Origin: Bacillota bacterium
GTDB taxonomy: Bacteria; Bacillota_A; Clostridia; Lachnospirales; Lachnospiraceae
Assembly (NCBI GenBank): GCA_023443625.1
Contig: JAEZTQ010000082.1
Coordinates: 62,001-126,000 of the forward strand
Direction of reading: 5' to 3'
DNA length: 64,000 nt
The notes beneath the pieces are model-generated. The model did not search any database. It was given only the letters and a program-made list of their open reading frames with translations, and was not told the origin of the DNA. This document shows, piece by piece, positions 8,939-17,723 of the stretch. Numbering within the stretch: position 1 is the stretch's first letter; each line of letters starts with the position of its first letter. The translations under genes and the position numbers were made by a program.

Positions 8939-10177
8939 TTAGGAGAAAGAACTTATATTATTTGCTTCCTTATCAAAACAGGTATTTAAACAATGCTCAT
9001 ATAACTTAATATATTCGCCGTACAGCCTAGATTTATCGTAGAATTTGGCTCGCTGTATACAAGAATTAGGATCAAAGGGTCTTTCACAAGCCTTAATCAC
9101 AGAGGAAAGTAATCCCTTGAAATCATCTCGTTCTACTACATAACCACAGGTCTCATCAATACTTTCGGGACAACCACCACTATGAAAGGCTACCACTCCT
9201 GTTCCGCAGGCCATTGCTTCTATATTGGTCAGCCCCTGGGTCTCCTGTAAAGTAGGATTTACAAAGACATCTGCCATGGTATAATACTGTGCCAATTCCT
9301 TAGAATCAATGATTTTTGGTAATACCAGCATATTCTCCGGATACAGATGTCTGTTCTCATTATCTACACCAATAAGAACTAATTTGTACTGATCCGGAAG
9401 CTCATTGGCTAAATCAATTAAATATTGAGAGCCCTTAAACTTATGAAAACCACTTGCTACTCCTAAAACCACATACTTGTCTTCTAAACCGTGGATTTTT
9501 CTCAAATCACTTTCAACAGGCTTAAAGGCATCCAGGTCAATTCCGCTAGGGATAGTAAATACAGGGAAATCCCTAAGATAACTTTCCTTTAACAAATTAG
9601 CCAGCCATGTGGTAGGAGGCACAATGATTAGTTTTTTATAACTTTGTATAATTTCTTTTTTTCTCCTATAATTATCAAAGGAGTTATCCCATAATAAGCT
9701 GGCTGGATAGAGTTTTTTCTGAGGACAATGACAACAGCCTACCTTCCATTTATTACACCCAATATAGTCAAAATGGCTGCAATGACCGGTAAAGGACCAG
9801 CAATCATATAAGCTCCAAAGGACTGGCTTATTAAACTCCTTAAAATAATCAAATAATAATTGAATGTTAATATAATATCCGTGTAAATTATGCAGATGAA
9901 TAATATCTGGGTTATATTGCTTAATTCTATGTATCAGTTTTTCAGTAGCTTTCTTAGAAGCAAAGGCAGTTCTATCCGTTAGACGAGTGTATATAACATG
10001 CTCATATACTTCCCTATTAGAACCTATTCGTATTGTATTAATCCCCTCCGGTGCACTACCTCGGCCATAGCAGATACAGCACTCATGCCCCTGTTCTTTT
10101 AGTACCTGATATAGATCCAATGTTACTTTTCCAGTACTGCCTATTCCACATACACTATTAATCTGTAAAACTTTCAT
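8939..10177 (-). CDS. GT4 glycosyltransferase, paralogue of the downstream fusion's second domain
   Basis: A 412-residue GT4 enzyme beginning MKVLQINSVCGIGSTGKVT. It shares with the second half of the 6431-8908 protein the IHLHNLHGYYIN strand, the DCWSFTGHCSHF motif and a Cys-rich insert (CNKWKVGCCHCP), so the two arose by duplication. The C-terminal domain has the linker PSGIDLDAFKP and E-x7-E in QETQGLTNIEAMACG. The Cys-rich insert could bind a metal, but that is a guess. It likely adds one sugar during repeat-unit assembly. It is separated from capE upstream by 67 bp and from the fusion downstream by 30 bp, consistent with one operon. Confidence 0.86.
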   Translation of the reverse strand: MKVLQINSVCGIGSTGKVTLDLYQVLKEQGHECCICYGRGSAPEGINTIRIGSNREVYEHVIYTRLTDRTAFASKKATEKLIHRIKQYNPDIIHLHNLHGYYINIQLLFDYFKEFNKPVLWSLYDCWSFTGHCSHFDYIGCNKWKVGCCHCPQKKLYPASLLWDNSFDNYRRKKEIIQSYKKLIIVPPTTWLANLLKESYLRDFPVFTIPSGIDLDAFKPVESDLRKIHGLEDKYVVLGVASGFHKFKGSQYLIDLANELPDQYKLVLIGVDNENRHLYPENMLVLPKIIDSKELAQYYTMADVFVNPTLQETQGLTNIEAMACGTGVVAFHSGGCPESIDETCGYVVERDDFKGLLSSVIKACERPFDPNSCIQRAKFYDKSRLYGEYIKLYEHCLNTCFDKEANNISSFS

Positions 10178-10244
10178 GATCTGCCTCCTAAAGCAAATGA
10201 TTAGTCAAAAATCCTTTTTCATCCAATGAAGCAACAGTCTGCAT

Positions 10245-11273
10245 TTATTTACTGCTTTGATCTAAGAGTTTCAGTTCATTTTGAATGAAATCTAAGCCTA
10301 GTAATTTTTCCTTTATCTCTTTAATACTTAATCTCATTGTATTATTGGAGTTATACTCTGTCTGGGTAGATAATACCTGATTGCCTTCAATAAAATATTT
10401 ATCATAATATAAATCTCTTTTATCAGCGGGTATTCGGTAAAAATCACCCATATCCTGTGCCACCAGAAACTCTTCTCTAGTTAATAGGGTCTCATATTCC
10501 TTTTCCCCATGTCTTGTACCGATAATTTTTATCTCACTTTCTGAGTGAAAGAGCTCCTTTAAAGCCTGTGCCAGATCCCCAATGGTAGATGCGGGGGCTT
10601 TCTGCACCATAATATCTCCGGCTTGTGCATGTTCAAAGGCAAATAGGACCAACTCCACAGCTTCTTCTAGATTCATCAAAAACCTTGTCATATGAGGATT
10701 GGTCACCGTAATGGACTGATTATTTTTTATCTGCTCAACAAATAGAGGAATAACTGATCCTCTCGAAGCCATTACATTCCCATAACGTGTACCACAGATT
10801 AGAGTTTTATTCGGATCTATAATCTTAGATTTTGCTATAAATACCTTCTCCACCATTGCCTTTGATATTCCCATTGCATTTATGGGATAGGCTGCTTTAT
10901 CCGTAGAGAGACAGATTACTTTGTTAACATCACTTTCAATAGCTGCAGAAAGTACATTATCTGTACCCAATATATTGGTTTTCACTGCCTCCAGGGGAAA
11001 GAATTCACAGGAGGGAACCTGCTTTAATGCCGCTGCATGAAAGATGTAATCAACACCATACATTGCATTCTTTAGGGATTTAATATCCCGAATGTCACCA
11101 ATATAAAATTTAATTTTATTATTCTTATACAATTTGCGCATATCATCCTGCTTTTTCTCATCCCTGGAAAAAACACGTATTTCCTCTATATCTGTATACA
11201 AAAACCTCTTAAGAACCGCATTTCCAAAACTTCCGGTACCACCGGTAATTAGAAGTGTTTTATTATGAAACAT
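10245..11273 (-). CDS. capE: UDP-N-acetylglucosamine 4,6-dehydratase (CapE/FnlA/WbjB type)
   Basis: A 342-residue short-chain dehydrogenase-family enzyme. It has the NAD(P) loop GGTGSFG (10-16), the catalytic TDK at 124-126 and NAMGISK, in which Met134 replaces the classical SDR Tyr, a known feature of the inverting 4,6-dehydratases CapE/FnlA. The C-terminal GTRHGEKEYETLLTREE block is also typical. The family's reaction is UDP-GlcNAc to a UDP-2-acetamido-2,6-dideoxy-4-keto-hexose with C5 inversion, the first step to UDP-L-FucNAc. AGGAGG seven bases before the ATG at 11273 decides the start over an upstream in-frame ATG. The usual partners CapF (FnlB) and CapG (FnlC) are not in the window and may lie beyond the left edge. 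Confidence 0.9.
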   Translation of the reverse strand: MFHNKTLLITGGTGSFGNAVLKRFLYTDIEEIRVFSRDEKKQDDMRKLYKNNKIKFYIGDIRDIKSLKNAMYGVDYIFHAAALKQVPSCEFFPLEAVKTNILGTDNVLSAAIESDVNKVICLSTDKAAYPINAMGISKAMVEKVFIAKSKIIDPNKTLICGTRYGNVMASRGSVIPLFVEQIKNNQSITVTNPHMTRFLMNLEEAVELVLFAFEHAQAGDIMVQKAPASTIGDLAQALKELFHSESEIKIIGTRHGEKEYETLLTREEFLVAQDMGDFYRIPADKRDLYYDKYFIEGNQVLSTQTEYNSNNTMRLSIKEIKEKLLGLDFIQNELKLLDQSSK

Positions 11274-11303
11274 CTTATTGCCTCCTAAGAATACCGACAT
11301 CCT

Positions 11304-12047
11304 TTATTCCTGTCTGTATTCGCTTGTTTTAGGATATAAATTGTCTATTCTCTCATTCATAACGCCCTTAATAATACATTCTGCATTATTGTCTAATCTA
11401 TCCATGAATTCACTTCCTATCTCTTTTGATATAATTTCTAGGGCCGAAGTGATAATTGGGGGGCGTGTACTCATGTTATGACAATCACTACCTAGAAGAT
11501 CAATTACCCCGGCTTTCATATATTTTATTACTCGCTTTTTGGTTTTTTTATTTATTATTGCATAGGTATTTACTTGAAAGAGGCAGCCCATATCTTTAAG
11601 CCGTTTCAATATTTTACCTTTCATCATAGCAGGATATCTTTCTATATGTGCAATAATAGGATTAAGATTATAATAATGGATTATTTTATTTATATATTTC
11701 TCGGTTTTCCTATCCCATCTATTATTATCCTGTAGTTCCAGAAGAATATATCTGCTACTTCCTATACATAAGGAACTTAAATCAGAATAATGAAATAAAT
11801 ACTCATGAAGAAGTGTCTCACTCCCTGCAATCAGCTTTATCTTAGAGAAAAGCATTTTACTCATGGCTAAGTCCCTCTTCTCTATAAATTCCTCCATTGA
11901 AGTGCTGGTTGGATCAAAATGTGGTGTACAGACAGCAACTTTAATCTCTTGCATTGCAAGAGCCTCGATCATTATAAGAGCCTCTTCTTTCGTAGGAGCT
12001 CCATCATCTACCCATGGAAGGATATGGGTATGAAGATCAATTTTCAT
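11304..12047 (-). CDS. CpsB/YwqE-type PHP-family tyrosine-protein phosphatase
   Basis: 247 residues with the metal-binding PHP motif DLHTHILPWVDDG at the N-terminus, CTPHFDP near residue 40, and the C-terminal LGSDCHN. This is the manganese-dependent phosphotyrosine phosphatase family (CpsB, Wzb-equivalent of Firmicutes) that dephosphorylates the cognate BY-kinase and so tunes polysaccharide chain length and output. Its start overlaps the end of the Wzz/BY-kinase gene by 11 nt, supporting translational coupling and a shared function. Length matches the family (240-260). Confidence 0.92.
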   Translation of the reverse strand: MKIDLHTHILPWVDDGAPTKEEALIMIEALAMQEIKVAVCTPHFDPTSTSMEEFIEKRDLAMSKMLFSKIKLIAGSETLLHEYLFHYSDLSSLCIGSSRYILLELQDNNRWDRKTEKYINKIIHYYNLNPIIAHIERYPAMMKGKILKRLKDMGCLFQVNTYAIINKKTKKRVIKYMKAGVIDLLGSDCHNMSTRPPIITSALEIISKEIGSEFMDRLDNNAECIIKGVMNERIDNLYPKTSEYRQE

Positions 12048-13458
12048 TTATTTTATTCCTGCTATAATAGTGAGAATTGGATTTATAATTTTGTCTGATA
12101 GTTGCACCATTGATTACAAATCCTACAATATTGGCTCTAGTAAAGTTAAACTTACTTATGGCAGCAGCTATATTAGGATGGGTGGTAATGCCTTCCCTCA
12201 CCACAATTACAATTCCATCCACCATCTTAATCATACTTAAAGTATCAGATACAACATTGACCGGAGGTGTATCAATCAGGATATAGTCATACATTTTCTC
12301 CAGTCTTTTTATCAATTCCTCCATCTGTAGACTTCCCAGTAATTCTGTTGGATTAGGGGGAATAACACCCATGGTAAGCACATCTAATTTATCATAAGAT
12401 GTATATTGAATAATATTTTTTTCTTCATATAAACCAGATAGGATATCACTTATTCCAGGCGCTGATTTAATTTTAAATTTATTATGCAAAATACCCCTTC
12501 TTAAATCACAATCCAGCAAAAGTACCTTGGCACCTGTTTGTGATATTGTTATTGCTAAATTCATACTGGTGGAGCTTTTACCGTCCTCAGGCGTGGGACT
12601 ACTGATGATTAACTTCTTACAACCTTCTTTGCGTATACAAAAACGTAGGTTCGTTCTTAAAGCGTTATAGGCTTCAAGAACAAAGAATTTATTCTCAATA
12701 TTTATATCCTTTTGGTATCGTCCTTTCCCTCCTTTAAAGGGTAACCTTAGATATATAGTTTTTATGATTTTGATAAAAATTGAATGGCTTTGATTTTTAT
12801 TACCATAATTAGGTATGGTGCCAATAATGGGTATGTTGTATCTTTTAAGTAAATCCTCTGAATTTTTGACCTTCACATCAAATAATTCCCGGAGAAAACA
12901 AGCGATCACTGCTATAGCAAATCCCAAGAAAGCACCGACCATTGTATTAAAACGAATATTGGGACCCGAGGGTCCGACAGGGATTACAGGAGGGTCCACT
13001 ACTGTAATGGTAGTTTTACCCTTTATATTTTTAATATGGTCCGGGGCTATCTTCTCCATAGCCGTCACTAATTTGTAGGAATCCATTGCACTTAAGGAGG
13101 TTACACTAATCTGAAAAATTTCAGTGTTGTTAACCGTCTGTATTGTAGTCATTGCTTTAAGTTGATCCGGGCCATAACTTAATCCGCTTTCCTCAATAAC
13201 ACTCTTAAAAAAGTTTTTTGTTTGAAGGAAGCCAATATAGGTTGTTACAATCTTTTGCGCATAAGTTAGTTCATTTAAATCCCCTGCTTTTGTATTGTCA
13301 CTGGAACTTACATACATTTGAACAGATGCAGTATAAGTTGGACTTGTAAAATAATTATTTTTAATGTATAAAATACCAGCGCAAAGAATTATAGATAGAG
13401 CTATAAACCAAAAACGCTTTATGAGAAGTCGAAATATTTCTATCAAGGAAAGTTCCAT
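12037..13458 (-). CDS. Chain-length determinant (Wzz-like) fused to a bacterial tyrosine kinase
   Basis: 473 residues. The N-terminal Wzz domain has one membrane helix near 15-33 and another near 172-190, the latter preceded by the proline-rich PPVIPVGPSGPN. The C-terminal cytoplasmic BY-kinase domain carries Walker A SPTPEDGKSS, Walker A' LLLDCDLRRG, the NPTELLGS segment and Walker B ILIDTPP. The extreme C-terminus is Tyr-rich (YKSNSHYYSR), the expected autophosphorylation cluster. Many Firmicutes split this into two proteins (CpsC and CpsD); here both are one chain, as in the Wzc arrangement. It would control polymer length, opposed by the phosphatase encoded next. It is the first gene of the left operon block. 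Confidence 0.92.
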   Translation of the reverse strand: MELSLIEIFRLLIKRFWFIALSIILCAGILYIKNNYFTSPTYTASVQMYVSSSDNTKAGDLNELTYAQKIVTTYIGFLQTKNFFKSVIEESGLSYGPDQLKAMTTIQTVNNTEIFQISVTSLSAMDSYKLVTAMEKIAPDHIKNIKGKTTITVVDPPVIPVGPSGPNIRFNTMVGAFLGFAIAVIACFLRELFDVKVKNSEDLLKRYNIPIIGTIPNYGNKNQSHSIFIKIIKTIYLRLPFKGGKGRYQKDINIENKFFVLEAYNALRTNLRFCIRKEGCKKLIISSPTPEDGKSSTSMNLAITISQTGAKVLLLDCDLRRGILHNKFKIKSAPGISDILSGLYEEKNIIQYTSYDKLDVLTMGVIPPNPTELLGSLQMEELIKRLEKMYDYILIDTPPVNVVSDTLSMIKMVDGIVIVVREGITTHPNIAAAISKFNFTRANIVGFVINGATIRQNYKSNSHYYSRNKINEN

Positions 13459-13569
13459 TTTAATCCTCCAGCAATTCTTCTAGCTTCTTTAATCAGAAAA
13501 ACACCTACTGTTATCATATGAAAAGCAAACAATTTAGTGATGAAAAATAGAATATCTCATAAGATAGAA

Positions 13570-13598
13570 TTGCCTATATATGTCATTTTTGTTAAAAT
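13570..13598 (+). promoter_or_regulatory. Probable sigma-A promoter for the gene at 13724
   Basis: TTGCCT at 13570-13575, a 17-bp spacer and TAAAAT at 13593-13598, about 125 bp upstream of the + strand start. The same 265-bp intergenic region must also hold the minus-strand promoter of the Wzz/BY-kinase gene, which I could not place convincingly. Confidence 0.5.
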
Positions 13599-13723
13599 AG
13601 GTAATAGATGAATAAGGAGAGGATTTATTTGTTAATAATATAGATGACCTGTAACCAAAGTGTATAGAATACCTTTGGCGCAAATTTAGCTTCACAGAAT
13701 TGGTATGCAGAATGGAGGCATAA

Positions 13724-14449
13724 ATGAATTTAAAATATAAAAAACTAGTATTATTTACTTTATTAAGCACCATGGGAATTGGTGTTATTACTCTATCCAT
13801 TGCTCCTAAGAATAATAGGGAAGGACAGGAAAGCATAAATATTACTAAGGAGAATGATGGGAATGAAATCGCACCTATTAAAGCCAATATGGGTATAACT
13901 CCAACATTAGCCATTATAATAACATCTACACCTGAGCCCTTACCGACTACTCTTCCAGTATATGATATTGAGACAGAAGGATATCCAAAGATCACAGAGC
14001 TCATGAAGAGCTATTATGAAGCAAAATTAAAATGTGATGTTGATAAGCTTAAATCCTTATTAAATGATACTTCTAATGTCTCTTCCAAAAAGCAGTTAAA
14101 AAAGGATGTTAAATTTATAGAAGAATATAAGAATATCAAATGTTATGTTAAAAAGGGATATAAAGAAGGTACTTATATTGTCTTTGTATATAATGAAGTA
14201 AAATTTATTAATATAAAAACACCTGCTCCTGCTGCTGATCAGTTCTATGTCATAACCGACAGTAAGGGCAACTTAAAAATCTATTCTGAGGAATTTGATG
14301 AATTAACGAAAGAATATTATAATAATCGCCTGCAAGATTTGGACGTTATAGAGATCATTGATTTTACCAATCAGAAAGGGGAAGAAGCCAAAGCAAAGGA
14401 TAAAAATTTAAAGAGTTTCTGGGATAAGTTGGATGAAGAAGCAGAATAA
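13724..14449 (+). CDS. Membrane-anchored extracellular protein of unknown function (NTF2-like fold possible)
   Basis: 241 residues. A single hydrophobic helix at about 7-26 (LVLFTLLSTMGIGVITLSI) after a Lys-rich start suggests a signal anchor. A Thr/Pro-rich linker (ITSTPEPLPTTLP) is followed by a soluble domain beginning MKSYYEAKLKCDVDKLKSLL, which resembles the opening helices of NTF2-like domains in secreted clostridial proteins, and an acidic tail. The start has ATGGAGG seven bases upstream. It is the only + strand gene inside the polysaccharide locus. I do not recognise a function; a wall-associated accessory to glycan display is one possibility. Confidence 0.75.
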   Translation: MNLKYKKLVLFTLLSTMGIGVITLSIAPKNNREGQESINITKENDGNEIAPIKANMGITPTLAIIITSTPEPLPTTLPVYDIETEGYPKITELMKSYYEAKLKCDVDKLKSLLNDTSNVSSKKQLKKDVKFIEEYKNIKCYVKKGYKEGTYIVFVYNEVKFINIKTPAPAADQFYVITDSKGNLKIYSEEFDELTKEYYNNRLQDLDVIEIIDFTNQKGEEAKAKDKNLKSFWDKLDEEAE

Positions 14450-14527
14450 AACTCAGAATAAAAACTAGAATAAAAATCAGAATATAAATTAGTAGCTGCT
14501 ATTGATACCTACCTTTCTATCCTTTAG

Positions 14528-14602
14528 AAAAAGCCTTTTTTGTTGAATTTTTACTATATGAAATCAAGTTCATTGTGTAAATCTTTAAAAGAAAGGCTTT
14601 TT
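14528..14602. terminator. Long-loop inverted repeat between convergent genes, probable bidirectional terminator
   Basis: Arms AAAAAGCCTTT (from 14528) and AAAGGCTTTTT (to 14602) enclose about 50 bases. It lies between the + strand gene ending at 14449 and the minus-strand glycosyltransferase ending at 14616. Both outer edges give a U-run in the corresponding transcript. Confidence 0.55.
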
Positions 14603-14615
14603 GTAAGGGATTCTT

Positions 14616-15854
14616 TTATATATGCATTTTTGATCCGGTCATTTCTAACATTACCTTTTCAAATTCTCTAAAACATAAATCCATGGAAAGATGTTTATGA
14701 TAATACTCCTTTCCCCTTTGTCCCATGACTTCTCTCTGATCTTTCTCCATTTGATACATCTTTGTTATACCCTGAGCAAGTTCCATAGGGTCATCAGGAG
14801 TACATATGATTCCTGCCTCTGCCTTAGCAATAATATCTGCAGCCTCACCAGCAAGACCTACCACAAGGGGTTTCCCCAAAGCCATATAATAAGCTAATTT
14901 AGAAGGGATCGTTACGGAGAATAAGGGATCCTTCTTAAGGTGAATCATTAAGAAATCTGCTCTGTTTAAGACAGCGGTAAGCTCTTGGTAAGGTAACTCA
15001 GGAATAAAAAGAATGTTACTAATCTCCTCTTTTCTTACTCTTTCTTTTAACTCCTTTTGACAGATTCCTTCTCCTATTAAAATAAGTTTAAAATCCATAA
15101 GCTTATCTTGAAGAATTTTTGCTGCAATTACTAATGTATCAAGGGACTGTGCTCTACCCATAGCACCTGCATAAATCCCAAGAAATTGAGTTTGAAGGTT
15201 ATATTTTGCAATAAAATCCTTATTAATATGAATATGTAACATGGTTTCATTGCACCATATGGGTATGGTACTTATTTTATCTTCCCCTACTCCTCTTTCC
15301 CTCAGTATCCTTTTAATTCCCAGGGATAGCACATTGATTTTATCAGCTTTCTTATATGCATATTCCATGAAGATGTTAAGTATCTTTAAGGGCCATTTCC
15401 TTCTTAGCATTTTCGTTGCAATAATCGTATCCGGCCAAAGATCATTAATATCTAGTAAGATTTTTGCTTTTTTAATTGCTTTCATCAGCAGAGCCGGTAA
15501 TATAACAGTAGCCGGAGGATGGTAAACATAGATCACATCTATTTTACCTCGTATTATAAAAGGACTGATTAAAGAGGCAGAACAAGCAAAACTAAGATAA
15601 TTGAAAGAACGTTTTATACTATTACTATCGTGGCTAGGATACAATATTACCCTATGAATAAGAATATCCTCCATAACTTCTTTCTGATATAGCTTTAACT
15701 GATACCCTTGATAGATTTTTCCTGTAGGGTAATTAGGAAAACCAGTGAGTACTTGTACTGAATGTCCTTTCTCTTTTAAGCCTTTTGCAAAAACCATGGC
15801 CTTCATATTATTCGGTTCAGGATTAAACCATTGTGTAAGGATAAGTATATTCAA
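14616..15854 (-). CDS. WbuB/WcaI-like GT4 glycosyltransferase
   Basis: A 412-residue GT4 enzyme that opens MNILILTQWFNPEPNN and continues with VLTGFPNYPTGKIYQGY, a signature of the WbuB-like subfamily, some members of which transfer N-acetyl-L-fucosamine. The C-terminal domain has YAGAMGRAQSLDTLV and a donor-binding segment SKLAYYMALGKPLV. The start is TTG, eight bases after AGGAGG, and the stop of the transketolase subunit lies within that ribosome site. The subfamily fits the CapE gene in the same locus, but the sugar assignment is an inference. Confidence 0.85.
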   Translation of the reverse strand: MNILILTQWFNPEPNNMKAMVFAKGLKEKGHSVQVLTGFPNYPTGKIYQGYQLKLYQKEVMEDILIHRVILYPSHDSNSIKRSFNYLSFACSASLISPFIIRGKIDVIYVYHPPATVILPALLMKAIKKAKILLDINDLWPDTIIATKMLRRKWPLKILNIFMEYAYKKADKINVLSLGIKRILRERGVGEDKISTIPIWCNETMLHIHINKDFIAKYNLQTQFLGIYAGAMGRAQSLDTLVIAAKILQDKLMDFKLILIGEGICQKELKERVRKEEISNILFIPELPYQELTAVLNRADFLMIHLKKDPLFSVTIPSKLAYYMALGKPLVVGLAGEAADIIAKAEAGIICTPDDPMELAQGITKMYQMEKDQREVMGQRGKEYYHKHLSMDLCFREFEKVMLEMTGSKMHI

Positions 15855-15866
15855 AAATCAAACCTC

Positions 15867-16787
15867 CTAGGTTGCAACTCTAATAATACTTTCACTAATA
15901 CCTGCAGCCTTTAGCTGACAGTAATCTCTTAGATAATCCTGGGATCCAACCAGGCTTATATATTGATCCTTGATTCCAAGCCTAATCATTGATGCTCTTT
16001 TTCCCTTAAGCTCCGATACAATCTCAGAGACGGCACTTCCAAAGCCCCCGATTATATTATGCTCTTCTACTGTTACTATATAATCATAGGCATTAGCGCA
16101 GGCTTTTATCAAATTAGCATCTATGGGTTTAACCGTAGGGAAAGAATAGATTCCCGGATGAATGCCTTTTTCTTTTAATAATTTTTTTGCTGTTAAAACT
16201 TCACCGATAATTGAGCCTGTTGAAAATATAGCAACATCTTTTCCCTCCTGTATAGGAATTGCCTTACCAATCTGAAAGTCATCTATGGTATCATGAATTC
16301 TTTCTTCCTGACCTCTGCCAAGACGTAAGTAACAAGTTCCGGGCTGTTCATGAATTGCCCGGACTGCATATTCTGTTTCTACTGAATCTGCCGGTGACAT
16401 AACAGTAACTCCTGGAAGGGCTCTCATAATGGCTAGATCCTCCGTTGCGTGATGGCTCATTCCCAGGGCACCATAAACAAGGCCACCGCCCACACAGACA
16501 ATTTTGACATTAGCCTTATGATAGGCACAGTCATTTCTTATTTGCTCAAGACAACGTAGGGTGGGAAAATTACCAATGGAATATGTATAAACAATCTTTC
16601 CCTCCAATGCCAAACCTGCCGCAAAACCAGTCATATTCTGTTCCGCTATACCTAGGTTAATAAACTGTTTGGGTAACTCCTCCCAAAAGGGCTTTAAAAC
16701 TCCAAATCCTAAATCACCGGTAATAAGATGCACCTGGGAGTCACTTTTTGCTATATTAATTAGTGTTCTTACAAAGGTATCTCTCAT
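15867..16787 (-). CDS. Transketolase, C-terminal subunit
   Basis: 306 residues covering the pyrimidine-binding and C-terminal domains of transketolase: GIAEQNMTGFAAGLALEG contains the conserved Glu that activates thiamine diphosphate, and YCRLGRGQEE-like residues (YLRLGRGQE) follow. With the N-terminal subunit upstream it forms a split transketolase that moves a two-carbon ketol unit between sugar phosphates. The two genes are 75 bp apart. Placement inside a glycan operon suggests a role in making an unusual sugar precursor, not the central pentose phosphate pathway, although that cannot be told from sequence. Confidence 0.9.
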   Translation of the reverse strand: MRDTFVRTLINIAKSDSQVHLITGDLGFGVLKPFWEELPKQFINLGIAEQNMTGFAAGLALEGKIVYTYSIGNFPTLRCLEQIRNDCAYHKANVKIVCVGGGLVYGALGMSHHATEDLAIMRALPGVTVMSPADSVETEYAVRAIHEQPGTCYLRLGRGQEERIHDTIDDFQIGKAIPIQEGKDVAIFSTGSIIGEVLTAKKLLKEKGIHPGIYSFPTVKPIDANLIKACANAYDYIVTVEEHNIIGGFGSAVSEIVSELKGKRASMIRLGIKDQYISLVGSQDYLRDYCQLKAAGISESIIRVAT

Positions 16788-16862
16788 AATAGTCCTCCAT
16801 GCTGCCTTTATAGTCAGCTCAAAATCAGGAAAAACAAGTTCGCACCTCTATAGGGTTCCTCC

Positions 16863-17702
16863 CTATTCATATGGGTCGGATATACCTAGGGGTTTTTGCT
16901 GCAATAATTCATTGACGGCTCTATCATATTCCTCTCCTTCATGAGGATATCGATAGTGCCATAGAATGTTCTCCTCCATATAGGAAATTCCTTTACCCTT
17001 TATTGTATGAGCAATAATTACCGTAGGATACTCAATCCCTTTTAAAGCCTCCAAAAATGCCTTTCTTAAGGCATCATGATTATGACCATCCACTTCAATG
17101 GTATTCCAGCCAAAGGCTCTCCATTTGTCTACAAGAGGAGCAAGGGAAAGAATATTTTCACAATAACCCAGGCTCTGCATTTTATTATAATCAATTATGG
17201 CAATCAATTGATTAAGCTGATTATGATGAGCTACTAGGGCAGCTTCCCAAATAGAGCCTTCATTACACTCCCCGTCTCCGCAGATTACAAATATTCTATG
17301 ATTTTTCTTATCTAGCTTAGCTGCATAAGCCATACCCGCCCCCACGGATAAACCATGGCCAAGGGAGCCAGTGGAAAATTCTATTCCCGGTACTCCTATA
17401 TGAGATACGTGCCCAGATAAAGAGCTGCCATTGCCATAATGCTTCCTTAACTCCTGGGTATTAAAATAGCCTTTTTCAGCCAAACAAGCATATATTGCAG
17501 CACCAGCATGACCTTTACTAAGTATTATTCTGTCCCGTTCTGGCATCTTGGGGCTATCTGAATTAGTCTTTGCGATATCCTGATAAAGAACAGCAATAAT
17601 ATCAGCCAAAGACAATACAGAACCAATATGGGAGCTCTGTGATATATGAGCCATTTCTACTGCGTGCCGTCTTATTCTCCAAGCAAGCTCTTCACTATTC
17701 AT
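16863..17702 (-). CDS. Transketolase, N-terminal subunit
   Basis: 279 residues equivalent to the thiamine-diphosphate-binding N-terminal domain. Visible are SHIGSVLSLADI at the N-terminus, ILSKGHAGAAIYA (catalytic His), the GSLGHGLSVGAGMA loop and the metal/diphosphate motif GDGECNEGSIWEAA with the following N (YNKMQ). Length matches the split-subunit class (270-290). The ATG follows AATGGAGG by eight bases. The 5' leader includes a 94-bp repeat array that begins 21 bp upstream of the start codon, so expression may respond to RNA structure there. Confidence 0.9.
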   Translation of the reverse strand: MNSEELAWRIRRHAVEMAHISQSSHIGSVLSLADIIAVLYQDIAKTNSDSPKMPERDRIILSKGHAGAAIYACLAEKGYFNTQELRKHYGNGSSLSGHVSHIGVPGIEFSTGSLGHGLSVGAGMAYAAKLDKKNHRIFVICGDGECNEGSIWEAALVAHHNQLNQLIAIIDYNKMQSLGYCENILSLAPLVDKWRAFGWNTIEVDGHNHDALRKAFLEALKGIEYPTVIIAHTIKGKGISYMEENILWHYRYPHEGEEYDRAVNELLQQKPLGISDPYE

Positions 17703-17723
17703 ATAAGTCCTCCATTCTGTCCT

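Noticed and set aside
13534..14004. A 156-codon minus-strand open frame overlapping the secreted protein gene
   Set aside because: It lies antisense to a gene with a better ribosome site and protein-like composition, has no family motif and no ribosome site of its own.
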